NCBI GenBank assembly: GCA_022376515.1
Contig: WTXI01000191.1
Span: forward strand, 1-64,000
Source of the DNA: Lactifluus volemus
Taxonomy: Eukaryota > Basidiomycota > Agaricomycetes > Russulales > Russulaceae
Reading direction: 5' to 3'
Length of the DNA: 64,000 bases
Shown: piece after piece, positions 32,841-43,815 of the stretch
Numbering within the stretch: position 1 is the first letter of the stretch
How the letters are laid out: each line of letters starts with the position of its first letter
Notes under the pieces: generated by a model
The model's database searches: none
What the model was told of the DNA's origin: nothing
Seen by the model: the letters and a program-made list of their open reading frames with translations, nothing else
Position numbers and translations under genes: made by a program

Positions 32841-35048
32841 AAAGTGGATTTAAGTAAATTAAAGTAAATTAAAGTAAATTGAATCAATTCGATTTTTATC
32901 AATAAGTGAGACTATTTGTGATTGAATTCAATCCGAGATCGAATGCAATTGAATGTGCTCAAATTCAATTGAATACTTGGTTTAATCAGATCAAATTCAA
33001 TTGATTGGTAGATTGAATCAGATTAAACCCCATTATATTTTCAATTTATGGTACAATTGTATTTAGTTTATTCTACCCTCGATACAAATCACCGCAGCCC
33101 CGGTCCGGCCATCGAGCACAAATCCAGCTCCAGCTCCAAGTCGAATTAAAGTGAACGCGAGAAAGGACTGTGATGGCCTTGTTAGTACCATATATTGGGG
33201 ATAGTTCATGATGTACATACCTTATCACACTAACTTCAAGAGTTTCAGGAGAGTATGCGGGTGTAGGACGATGCATCGATATGGTTTTGTACGCTGGGGG
33301 GTCCCACATTGGTGAAAGGGGCCAATATTCGTTGATTCTCGCACGCTAGGAAGAGCCTGGAACTTCCGCTCTGCACATGTAGTTCAGATCTTTAGATACG
33401 GCAGCACTAGGAGAGATGAAAAAAAAAAGGGTGGACGTACATTCCTCTTCCTCGGAAACTCGGTAGCAAGCACGAAAAACTTGCCTGCGTCGCATCTATT
33501 AGTAATGTACCATACATGATCTTCACTGCGTACCGATGAGTCTGCATGGCGGCGGCGCCTGACTTTGTCTGTCTGAATCATTTCAGAACGCGCTGGAGGT
33601 GGTGGGGTGGATAGCGGTAGCGGCAGTTGTTGTTGTTGCTGCTGTTGCGAAGAGTGATGATGTCGCTTGTCGTTCCCGTCTTCATCATTGTACCCTGGAT
33701 CGCGTGAGGAGGATAAATGTGCTGGGGGAGGTACATGCTTAGTGTAGTGCTGCTCACGTGGGGGTGATAGGGAACGACACTCACGGTTACTGATGTGGTC
33801 GGGTGGCAGGAATGGAGATGGGGGACGCTGGCGGTCGCTCAAGTGTGGTTGTTGTGGAAACGATGACGGGGGACGCTCACAGTCGCCGAAATGCTCGCGT
33901 GGTGGTGGGAGCAAAGATGGGAGTCGGTCCCAGTCACCGAAATGTGGGGACCACACACCTGGAAAAACCCCGACTGGGGCTCAGACAAGGAGTCCGACCA
34001 ACGTGCTGACCGACCTTATTGTGTTATCGCTCAGCGTCCCTTGTCCTCGTGAATCATTTGATCGAGCCTTCTGCGCGCCACTCGAGTCTGGTCACGTTCC
34101 AAGGGTCGATGTATGCACCTTGCAGAGCGGAAATCGTAGCGCAGAGGATGAGCAGCAGGACTCGCTCGATGCCATTCAGTGCTTCTCGCGGCGTCGGAGT
34201 TGGTGGCACTGCTGGTGGGGAAATGGCGCACACGAGGAGGGTGTCAATGCATCTAAGTGTGGATGCCTGGTCATTTGAGAAAGGAACATACCGCTGTTGA
34301 TGGGGTCCGAAACTCAGGAAGAGCAAGACATCTGTATTTTGTGGAGGAGGACAAAGATAGAGGCAAGGTGAGAGAGGTCACCTTGGGAAAATTCACTGGT
34401 TTTGTATGAATGGGACAAAAAAAAAAGCACGCACCTTTGTCCTCGTGGCCACACATTGCCTGTCACATCAAACATGAAGTCAAGCCTGTAGACTAAGAAA
34501 ATAAGGACCAGACCTAAGGGAAGATGAGTGATGTATAGTATGGAGAAGGACCCAAGTACCTTGTGGTTGGACCCTCTAAGAGGGGGATGTAGCGATTGTC
34601 GCAAAGTCGTACGAGTCTTCGTGGCACTACAAAAGTACAAATGGGTACAAATATTACCGAGCAACATATATGCGTACCTAGCCATGTGATTTGGCCATGT
34701 GACGAAACTGTGAATGGATTTTATTGTGTACATGTACGAGTCCTAGAGTTTTTGTGTATCCAGTTATCCCATTGCACTGATTTGGGTATAAGTTTCATTC
34801 AATCACTTTCAATCGACTGATTCAGTTGGAGAGCAAAATCAATATTATTCGATTGGCTTCAATTGTGTTCGGATGACATTCAATTTAGTTTAGCCGAAAT
34901 CGATTGAATCGAATTAATTTAATCGGTATCATTCGGTTTCAATCTACTTAAATCATAATCAATTTTTATCAATTGAGTTAAATTTACTTAAATCGTAATT
35001 AATTTTTATCAATCGAATTAAATTTACTTAAATCGACTTTTCACTGGG
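32833..35048. mobile_element. Non-autonomous TIR DNA transposon (hAT-like?), 2.2 kb, inside DUF6535-like copy B
   Basis: Both ends read inward CCCAGTGAAAAGT, then G or C, then GATTTAAGTAAATT: a TIR of about 28 bp with one mismatch, flanked by a 7-8 bp duplication. The CAGTG-type end and duplication length suggest hAT, but no transposase is present. Subterminal regions of about 200 bp are very AT-rich with repeated motifs: AAAGTAAATT in tandem on the left, and a unit of about 45 bp around AATTTTTATCAATYGARTTA repeated on the right. The middle (33.1-34.8 kb) has normal base composition and carries coding-like sequence on the minus strand. The other five array copies lack the insertion, which confirms the boundaries. 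Confidence 0.85.
33384..34733 (-). pseudogene. Host-like gene fragment carried inside the TIR element
   Basis: Minus-strand coding-like blocks: a hydrophobic stretch (LYITHLPLGLVLIFLVYRL, about 34,500) ending at a good GTGCGTGC donor, a short exon with VLLFLSFGPHQQR, another hydrophobic block (ALNGIERVLLLILCATISAL, near 34,150), and a long open stretch 33,956-33,384 rich in Pro, Arg and His with a Q7 run and repeated PP-R-H motifs (PSLLPPPREHFGD, RPPSPFLPPDHISN). It looks like a multi-pass membrane protein with a disordered tail, split by introns. I cannot name the family or prove a complete frame. A captured host gene is the simplest reading, since nothing resembles a transposase. Confidence 0.4.
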
Positions 35049-35055
35049 TCTGATC
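35049..35055 (+). repeat. Target-site duplication of the TIR element, right
   Basis: TCTGATC, matching 32,826-32,832. Confidence 0.8.
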
Positions 35056-35501
35056 CCCGACCCGCCACGCCACCCTCGATAACACGTTCTTCGTCATCCC
35101 CAGCTAGTAGTACCGTCGCTCCGCAGTACAAAGCACTGCCAGATTTTGATCTTGTCCCTGATTTGATTGTACCCGAGATTCCGCCAACATCTTCGTCACC
35201 GCCAGTTCCGAGTGACACCCTTCCGGTGGACCCATTGACGTTTTCCACATCCCAAATCGACCAAATCATCTCTCGTCCGGGATCCTTGAGGCAAAGCTCA
35301 CTCTCAGCAATCCCTTCCATGGCAGCTCCACGGTGGGAGACCTCTGTATCACAACCAGAGCTGGCACCGATTGATGCACGGTTCAATGCCGATGACGATT
35401 CCCGGACTCGAGAGCTTTCTAGTATCGTGGACTCGGAGGCCTTGCAACAGCCAGACGAGCAAGCGTTGCCCGTCCGTGACATGGCCTTCGATCCTGTGTG
35501 A
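35049..35501 (+). pseudogene. Detached C-terminal tail of copy B
   Basis: The coding sequence cut at 32,832 continues here (with a possible small frame disturbance near the start) to the shared end LPVRDMAFDPV and a TGA at 35,499. It includes the conserved tail motifs VPSDTLPVDPLTF and PIDARFNADDDSRTRELSSI. Without excision of the element it cannot be translated with the body. Confidence 0.75.
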
Positions 35502-36216
35502 GCGTTGTCGAGTCGCAAGTTTACATGAATGTGATGACGGGATTGGATATTTGTAAGTTGATTTGTCTCTGAGAGCTTATCAACGTTCAACGTGACTGCA
35601 GGTGATGATTGCGAATTCAGCTTGGGGTGTGACCAGCCTATAGTTCGTCATGTTACGGATATGACAGTGATTCTCTCTATGACACCACCTTTTATGTTAC
35701 TCCCGTACGGGTTTATTTTTGGTACAAATCTCCTTGCTTTGCTTTGTCTTGTTACTTCGTTGCCAGTTTCGTGCCTGCCGGCCTCGATGTATTCACGAGA
35801 TTGGGTAGACAATACCCAAATGAATTGTACAAAGCTTTTTTCTCTACGCGGAACTCGTTCAATTACTGATGCTTTGCCAGCGAATCTTCCCATTTTCTCA
35901 TAGATTGCTCCAACGTATCGCCGGTGACGTTGTGCCGAATAGTACTGGTATTGACAAAAAAAAAAAGCAGCTCCCCGGGTCAGCAGGAGGTATTCCCGAC
36001 AAAGGCGATCGTGGATTATAATATAACGAGGAAGGACGAATCATCGAGTTCCCGAGCTCCCCAGTAGAATGGTCGGACGCCGCCGTGTTGGCTGGTGGTA
36101 AGTTACTGTAGTTCAGAGGACTTGCCAGTCATGTGACTGATCATGTGGCCAGCTGTTCCGGGGCCATCTCCGGGCTAACCCGGGCCAAAACTTAACTTAG
36201 TCTTCTTAAACCTCTA
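35502..36216. other. 3' region of copy B and promoter of copy C
   Basis: Holds the conserved 3' UTR intron (TTTGTAAGTT...CTGCAG, about 35,549-35,602) and a downstream segment also present after copies D, E and F (around RDWVDN and an IVDFNI-type reading). Just before copy C are two CATGTG hexamers (36,130 and 36,142), probably decayed CACGTG. Confidence 0.45.
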
Positions 36217-38493
36217 ATGTCCCAATCTGCTAACCGATTCGTCGACGTTGAGGATAGAGCTAGGGAGAGGATAGACTCAAATATGGCATCCCCTTCTCTA
36301 CGTAACGTCATCTTCTTCATGTCGCACATGCGTAAATCCAGATGTCCCTCAACCGTCGCAGGACCAGCTTAACTTTTCCGATGGATCGGAGCCACTTTTC
36401 AACATGTATGTAGAAAGGGCAGAGAAAGAAGACAAGGAACTGGCCGATCGATGGCAGAAGGATGCAGACGGTATCCTTATCTTCGTTAGTATTCACCTTG
36501 GTCTCCACAATGTCCATAGTAACCAGCATAATGATTGTAGACCGGTTTATTCTCTGCCGCAGTCGCGGTATTTGCAGCAGTCTCGATCCAAGATTTGAGG
36601 CCAAATCCACAGGATACATCCGCATTCTATCTCGGAAACATCTATCAACTACTTGCCGACCCGAACATATCTCGTGCATCAATTCTTGCCACGCCAGCTC
36701 AACCACCCCCATTCTCTCCACCGACATATGCAATCTGGGTCAACTCATTATGGTTCCTGAGCTTGGCTATTAGTCTTACAAGTGCACTTTTAGCAACATT
36801 GTTACAGCAATGGGCACGCCGATATATCGCAGTCACTCACCTACCACGATACAATCCACACAAGAGAGCACGTGTCCGTGCATTCTTTGTAAATGGGTTG
36901 GAAAGGCTTCACCTTCCTCGGGCGGTCGAAACATTGCCCACATTGCTACATCTTTCCCTATTCCTCTTCTTTTCCGGTCTCCTGATCTTCTTATTCAACA
37001 TCAATCACACCGCCTTCAGTCTCGTTGCGTGGTGGATCGGGCTTTCCGGGGGAGTATATGGATGTATCACATTGATGCCAATCTTCTGTCACGACAGCCC
37101 CTACTATGCACCTCTTTCTTCGACAGCTTGGTTTCTTTATAATGGCATCTCCTATGGAGTCCTCCGTATTCTCAAGCCTCTTTTACTCTACTTCAAGTCT
37201 AGCAGTCCCATCCATCATCACTTTTGGAGATTGTACACAACGTATCGCCACCGGGCCTTATGGGGTATAGTGAAGACGGCTCAAGAAACGGCATGGAAAT
37301 CATCAGGAAAAATCGACGGTAATATCTTGAAGTGGATATTCGACTCTCTGGATGAAGACCGCGAACTGGAAACGTTCTTTGAGGGGATCCCTGGCTACTG
37401 TAGTTCAAAAGTGGTCAATGAGCCTAGAGAAGTCTTTGCTAAACTAGAAACAACGTCTTTGCACGCGGTTTTCCGTGGATTCTTGGGTCGTACTTGCTCG
37501 TCTAGTTTGCTCTCCGAGGGCGACAAAGAAAGGCGGATCGTACTCTGCATGCAGGCCGTCGATGCACTTGACCTTCAATTTCCATGTTTAAGGGTCTTTT
37601 CGACATATTTGGACGAACAGGACATGGATGAAGCATTTCGGTTCGTTGAGATGGGACACTCACTCAGAAGCCGATGCCGTAACAGCGATCACGATACCTC
37701 TTTCCCTGCGCAATCGATGGTTGCTGGGATCGTTGCAAGTGTACCAGAGCGCGATGACCGTTGGAAGGCCCTCGTTAAGGCTCACTTAGGCATATCGGAT
37801 GATGTGCTCCAGGACTACCTCGTACATGGTGACAGCGTGTTACTTGCCAACCTGATCTACTTCATCCGCCAGCTCTTTCGCTACTGCGACAAGAATCTAG
37901 GCGGCTACATACCCTTCCCTGACCGCATCGTGAAAATGATTTCCAAATTCGAGATTCGAAATACTCTTCCTGGTCTGAAGCACGACTTCTGTGCGTTGTG
38001 GAACGACATCACTCGCGAAGCTCACGAGAATCAATCCTTTATCATTTCTGATCGTATTCTCCGACCCATTCGGCATCATTATATCGCATTACATCAAGGC
38101 ACCAATTCTTCCCCAACAGCCTTCGATGCCGACACTGTTGATTATGACGTCCTCCGCCAGCCATCGTCATACCCATTGTGCCATGTTCCTGGTCATCACT
38201 CCCACGGCCCAACAGGTCATCCTACCGTCACTTCACCCTCGTCCCACCACCTCGACCCCATTCTGAGCGGCAGCTCTCGTACAGCCTCTGACGTATTCTC
38301 ATTAACCCCAGATCATAGCCCCATACATCTCGGAGAACACTCATCTCTGCGCGATGACCATTCACCACCAGCCAGTGTCGGAAATGACTACTTTGCTACT
38401 ACTTCACCCGACCTAGCCACAACCATCGCGACAGAAGCTCACACTGACACCCCAACTTTCTCACCCATAGCCAACCCTGAGTCTGATTCTTGA
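36217..38493 (+). pseudogene. DUF6535-like membrane protein, copy C (lost intron-1 splice sites, truncated tail)
   Basis: Exon 1 would run from the ATG at 36,217 to 36,280, but its donor reads ATATGG where A has GTATGT, and the acceptor reads CACATG where A has CACAG. From an internal ATG at 36,404, exon 2 (to 36,484) and exon 3 (36,541-38,493) join cleanly to give 677 residues including all membrane spans. The 651-codon exon 3 is open, and ends at the same CGA-to-TGA change as copy A. So the copy might still be expressed from the internal start, or it may be an early-stage pseudogene. It is very close to copy A except for small changes such as the GVLRILKPLL segment following FLYNGISY. Confidence 0.7.
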
Positions 38494-38875
38494 CCTGCCA
38501 CGGTGGCCTCGGCACCCACCTCTCCGTTACCTCCCACCCTCCCATCTGGTATTACGATCGCTCCGCAGTACAACACAGATTTCGATCTTGTCCCTCATTC
38601 AGTGTACCCAAGATTCCGTCATCATCTTTCCCACTTCCAGCTCCAAGTGACATGTTTCTTGTGGACCCGCCGATAACGCAGATTGATCAGATCACCTCTC
38701 GTCCAGGATCCAGCAGCATTCGATATCCAAGATAATAACTCCCAAAACTCTAGAGCTTTCTGGTAGCGTGGAGACCTCACAACAGCCTGATGAACTCGCG
38801 ACTCCCATTGTTGACATAGCAACGGCCCCCTTGCAACATTCCTTCGACACACCATCCTCCCTTCGCGATTCTTGA
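38494..38875 (+). pseudogene. Decayed C-terminal tail of copy C
   Basis: Aligns with the tail of copy D with several small deletions; ITQIDQITSRPGSS and the HSFDTPSSLRDS end remain readable in different frames. Confidence 0.6.
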
Positions 38876-39599
38876 TCGTCCACAGTAGAGGTGAAAACGC
38901 TGGCGTGTATTTCGAGTCTACCAATGCGACGACGGTGTCGTAAGCCGTCGCGGATGTGATGGTATTGGATATTCGTATGTTGTTTTCTTTCTGAGAGGTG
39001 TGCCAAAGGTTAATCACGATATATCTGCAGATGATGGAAGCGAAATTCGCTCGACGTGTGAATGAATTGATGTGCCTAGTACTTAGGATATGCAGTTCTC
39101 GTCACGGTACAGGTTCCAGATTGGCCTTTTTTTTGATTTGTGAATCTCCTCCCGCACCACTGCGGATCTTACTTTTCATACTTGTACCGCGGTCGACCAC
39201 GGCTAGCATGATTCACAGCCCCACACCACCTTACACAATCTCTCTCTCTTTCCACTGCAAGATCTCCTCATTTTCTTTTCAGTACGAATCGCCTTGTTTG
39301 CTAGGTCTTCCATGCCTCCCCTCTGCTTCAAGCTCAAAACTGTAGTATTGATTGTCTTAGATACTAGGGGTACAAAATATCGAGCTTATGATAAAGCAAA
39401 AATGTGGCAGTTGGGGCTTGCAACTTCCTGCAGGCGCGAATGCGTGGTGTAGTGGCGGGCCTCAAGGACAGGAACTGGTAGCTGGAAGGGGGAAAAAACT
39501 AGCAGAACACTCGTTCTTAGGACTTGGTCGAGGTGTCCGTCGAATTCATACTCAGGTCTCTTGGCAAGCTGAACGTCAGAGGGTCAATCGTGTCACCAA

Positions 39600-40150
39600 C
39601 TGACACCGAGTCATCCTTGGTCATCGGTACTGCATTGAATCAGCTGCGGCGCGTGAATAGCTGCAGGGATGTGGGTGATGTCTTCTGTAATGCTCGCAAA
39701 GTGGGATGTCGACGCGGCTAGGAGCAAAGTTAAGGGCGTGTCGGCAAGTCGTTTAAGAGCCTGAGTGTCCCTCTGGAATTCGTTGGTTCGAAAGAACAAA
39801 GGGGAGGCACACCTGTCATATTCCATCCAACTCTCCCTCACCCAATCATCCCGTTGCAGAATCATCAAATCCGCAAAGAAAAGACTGCTCGATTGTCGCC
39901 AACACCTGAAACTGCCCATGTTGCCCAATGTGTTGGATCCATCTCTTCACCTGGCGGAGTGTACCACTGGCACCATAGACCGACATCCGCATAGAACGGC
40001 AATTCTTGAGACCTCACCTGTGAACCCGGCTCTCGCGCTTTGACATTATGAGTAGCGTGGAAATAGAGGACAGCGGAGACAGCCTGAAAACATTCAAGTT
40101 GACCATGGATGGATGACAAACTTGAGAAGGCGTCTTGACGCGGATCGAAC
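39600..40150 (-). pseudogene. Decayed six-hairpin glycosidase fragment, relic 1
   Basis: The minus strand matches exons 4 and 5 of the intact gene at 1102-2565: the region of HWATGNAWAVAGALRVLAT is reduced to a frameshifted THWATWAVSGVGDN, and LAASTSHFASITEDITHIPA matches LAASSFRFATLTGDNTYTPA. The frame is broken in several places. It lies between copy C and the next module, in opposite orientation to the DUF6535-like genes. Confidence 0.75.
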
Positions 40151-42219
40151 ATAGGCTACCCGCAACGTTACATGAGGTACCAAATACACAATGCCGTGGC
40201 GAAGCACGGTCGTAGTCGATTTTCATCGTCCAGTTAACGCAGTCCTATGCCAGTGTTTGCTTCAGCCTTGAAGTCAACCCGCCTACTGTCGCCCCTTAGC
40301 TTTGAGGATCTGTCGGGACCCTAAGCTATCTAGGCATACTGGGAAATTAACACATGCTTACTCTATTCAGGTGATCCTGCAGCTCTTCAATAATGATGCT
40401 CGTTCGTAAAAAAAAAAGAAGGGGTGAACATTTGGTCCTCCGCTGATAGGCCCGGGAACAGAGTTGGGACTCGGAGCTGGGACGCCGATAAGCCACTGTA
40501 CAGCCTTTGCGACCGATGGGCATCGCTCTCCTCGCAGTCGGGCGCGATAGTGCGTTCCATGACAATGTGTCCGATTGTGGAGCAGTAAGTTAGGTGTGGA
40601 TGGCCAAGCGTCATAGACACGAGGCATACGCACGGGGACCACTGGCCGGCCAATCGTGGGTTCTCGCATCAGCTTCCGTGCTCAGCCCCGGGAGTAATAT
40701 CCCGCCTGTCTGCACATGACCTCGATTTCATCACGAGGAGTTCATCCGTCGGGGTTCATGAGAAAGCGGGATCGCCGAATGCAGGCATGGGCCGCTGGGA
40801 GACGGGTATCACGGCCGTGAGCGGGTTCTTACGTTTCTTTACGTTTCTGAAAAAAGGCAGGCTTTGGGCAACGGTAAGGACGCGTTTGGATTTGCAACAA
40901 GGGACTCTCCCCATGGCCCGATGCAACTGACCCCAAAAGTCATCATCATTATCGCTACATCGATATCGATACTGTAGGCCCCACATCCAAAAATACATTC
41001 ATAGGCGGACTCTAAAATTCGTGAAAAGGTGAAAACGGTACCGGGATACTCAAAAAGGAAGGATGGGACACCCAAAAGGGAAAAACGCCACGTGCGATGT
41101 ATCCAAGCCTCTGGCTCGATTTCAAATTCCGACTCCGAACAAGTGTAATGTATGTTTGACCTCAGCGCTCAGCGGGGGCATATCGCACTAAACGTCCCCA
41201 TTAGTTGTTCGAGTCTGATCGTCAAGAAAGACGGCGTTATCGTACTCGTAAACTAAAAATTAGAAAGTCAACTGGCCAGTCGTCCGGGTCCAAATGTCCA
41301 GCAGCTGTGCTCCAGCCATCACTTCATGTCATTTTAGCTTTGAGGCCAGCCACTAGAGTGGACTTCACGTTATTGACGTGACGTTAGTGGCAAATGCCCG
41401 TGAGATGGCGTGGCGGCGAGATGGGCACCTCGGCAGTAGCAGATGTAGAGGTGATGAGGGCAAGTGAATCGCGGGCCAGGCAACGCCGAGGACGGGAGGG
41501 CAGAGAGGATTCAGAGCCAGTGCCAGTGCAGGCTCTAGACAGATGAAACACCTGCCAGTGTGAACGAGGTGGACTGCACACTAGCGAAATGGAAGGCACG
41601 TTCACAGGAGGTCTCAACCACTACTGACATGTCTGCACCTACAGTAGTGAATTCAAATACACTCCAAATGGGTACAACGGTAACTTGAATATCTTCAAGA
41701 TATTGATAATTATAAATTCGTGCCTTTCAATTTTTCATACTAAATTTGAACGTCCATTGGACCCCCTTGCTCTGTAGTATATATGGACTCAGAAATGCAA
41801 AATGGTCGAGAGAAATCAAAGTAATTCTACAGAACTTACTAACGGTTAGCCTTTAGTGACCACCGGGTGGCATTCGAGTCCGAGTTCTACGTAGTAAGTT
41901 ACGTAATATGATGTTGTGCGACCCTAACTCGGCCATCTCGCGATCTCACTTGCATAGCCATAGAGCGCTCAGCTGACTTGGCGGCATCATCCCTTGCTCA
42001 AAGGGTATACAACTTATAATACGCAATAATATGCCGTGCACCAGAGTCTGTCACCGATCCTCGATCATTCCTCGCATTTATGGCTCACCCTGAGGCTGTT
42101 TTTTACGCAGTCGTGTACTTATCGGGTATCTCGGATGTACAATCCACTGGCAGATCCACTTCACGTTTCTGAGACACAGTGATGCTTAATGAAATTTCTT
42201 CCAAGCCCCGGCCTCTCGC
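40151..42219. other. Left part of a large segmental duplication; no gene supported
   Basis: From about 40,560 on, this region aligns with 55,510-58,170. The second copy carries about 1 kb of extra sequence (55,620-56,640). Scattered open stretches on both strands are not conserved in frame between the copies, so they are unlikely to be coding. Confidence 0.5.
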
Positions 42220-42226
42220 TATAAAT
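42220..42226 (+). promoter_or_regulatory. TATA box of cupredoxin-like gene 1
   Basis: TATAAAT, 97 bp before the start codon and conserved in the second copy at 58,171. Confidence 0.6.
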
Positions 42227-42322
42227 ATTCTCTGGTCGACAGATGCTAGCTGTACGAACTTGAATCCCCTTCTCCTATTCTAAAGTCCAGTTGTCTTTTG
42301 TCTTTTCATCTTTTTTACAAAC

Positions 42323-43161
42323 ATGTTTTTCCGTTCTCTGGCCTTGCTCAGCACAGTCGCGGCTCTCTTCTCTTCAAACCTTGCCGTTTCCGCTTATCCC
42401 ACTACCAGTGGTAAAGTATGGCATGTCACCGTTGGCAACGCCACTGGTGGGACCATCTTCAACCCTAATTACATTGTTAGCAAATGTCTCCACTTCACTC
42501 ATACCTACTCGCTCTGACCATATCTTGTTCAGAATGCGTCACCCGGAGATAGGGTTGATTTCATTTTCAATCCAAAGAACCACTCCGTGACCCAATCCTC
42601 ATTTGCGAATCCATGCACACACCTCAACAATGGATTCGATGCTGGCTTGTACGTTCACCCCTTCCCAGACCTTCTCGGATCTCGTTGTATATTGACGGGA
42701 TCTGCATAGCCACCCCGTAGCTAATGCCTCCTCCTGGGATCTCCCGACATTCTCGATCACCGTGAACGACGTACGAATCCACGTACTTTCTTTCAGGTCT
42801 CTCCATGACTAATTTATACTACTAGACGAAACCTGTCTGGGTTTATTGTCGGCAAGCGGAGAACACGGCTGGGAGCCACTGCGGCAAAGGAATGGTGTTC
42901 GGGCTGAATCCTGGACCAGAGGGCTCAAATAACTCGTTCACGCTCTTCCAGCAGGCTGCGTTGAAAATTGGACAGCAGTTGGTCGCGTCCGCCTCTTCAG
43001 CGAGCGTAGCATCGACTGCCAGCGCTACACATACGACAATTCAGGCTGCTGCAAGTTCAAGCAAGAGCTCAAGCTGGAGTGACCATTACGATAGCTGGAA
43101 CCACGAGGACGACGACGATGATAGCTACGACAACGACCACAAGTGGAGGAGGGATTATTGA
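42323..43161 (+). CDS. Secreted cupredoxin-like (blue-copper fold) protein, copy 1
   Basis: Four exons (42323-42475, 42533-42648, 42710-42770, 42826-43161) sum to 666 nt, 221 residues. The signal peptide is MFFRSLALLSTVAALFSS. The cupredoxin domain follows: VWHVTVGN, NPKNHSVTQSSFANPC, SITVNDTKPVWVYCRQ and SHCGKGMVFGLNP. The expected type-1 copper ligands are all present: His in NHSVT, Cys in VYCRQ, and His and Met in HCGKGM. The C-terminus is Ser/Ala-rich, then acidic (Asp/Glu run) and ends in a basic RRDY; no clear GPI signal is seen. Such fungal extracellular serine-rich cupredoxins are secreted or wall-associated; their exact role (electron transfer, copper binding) is unsettled. It precedes DUF6535-like copy D by 650 bp. 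The copy at 58,273 is nearly identical. Confidence 0.85.
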
Positions 43162-43815
43162 ACGCCTTAATGTTCCGCTCTTTTTTTAGGAATGGTTTTC
43201 GGTTTCATGCCACGACACGAACAGTTTATTTATCTCAGCGGATCTTAATGATGCCTCAGGACATTTACTTATTCATGAGGCTCAACGCCGAGTTGAGCCT
43301 CATCGTAATTAACGGACATTGTTACGATGTTACGACTTAGCCATTAACGCGGACACTTTTTTATTACATGTTGTCAGCAGAGTGCTCCGACCGATGCATA
43401 CGCGTCCCCTAAACATGTAAAGGAGGCTGGCGCCCAAAGACGAAACCGGAGGTCTTGAAATTAGCATCTCCGCTGCCGAATTGACGACAATCCACCGTTT
43501 TGTGATCAAGTTAGGTCATTTGTCATGGTGATTGTGCAGTGGATGGCTGTGACACATGACGACATGCCAGTCGAATTTAAGATGGCCAATAAGCTGCTCG
43601 CAGATCCAGCATCAAGCTCTTCATCAAGTCCCACGCTGAGAATGTGTATCATGAGCTCCCTTCGGCCCATCTTACCGACTTCACCGGTTTCGCATCCCGC
43701 GGACCCGAGGAATAAAATAGTTAAAACTACGTGACTCTGTAGTGGGATTGCCGCTGACCACCTGCACGTCCTGCACCGGCCACGTCATCATCTAACTCTA
43801 GCCTCTAATGTGGCA
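43162..43815. other. Spacer between cupredoxin-like gene 1 and copy D
   Basis: Duplicated at 59,139-59,834. Contains an inverted repeat (ATGAGGCTCAACGC...GTTGAGCCTCAT, about 43,275-43,303) that could form a 3'-end hairpin of the cupredoxin transcript. A TACGTG hexamer at 43,728 sits where copies B, E and F have CACGTG. Confidence 0.45.

Noticed and set aside
33793..34300. Plus-strand open stretches inside the TIR element as a transposase
   Set aside because: No DDE-type or hAT C-terminal motif; repeats such as GDGGRSQSPK are the reverse of the Pro-rich minus-strand sequence.
43275..43303. Inverted repeat after the cupredoxin-like gene as a bacterial-type terminator
   Set aside because: The locus is eukaryotic; the repeat may be a 3'-end structure but the terminator label does not apply.
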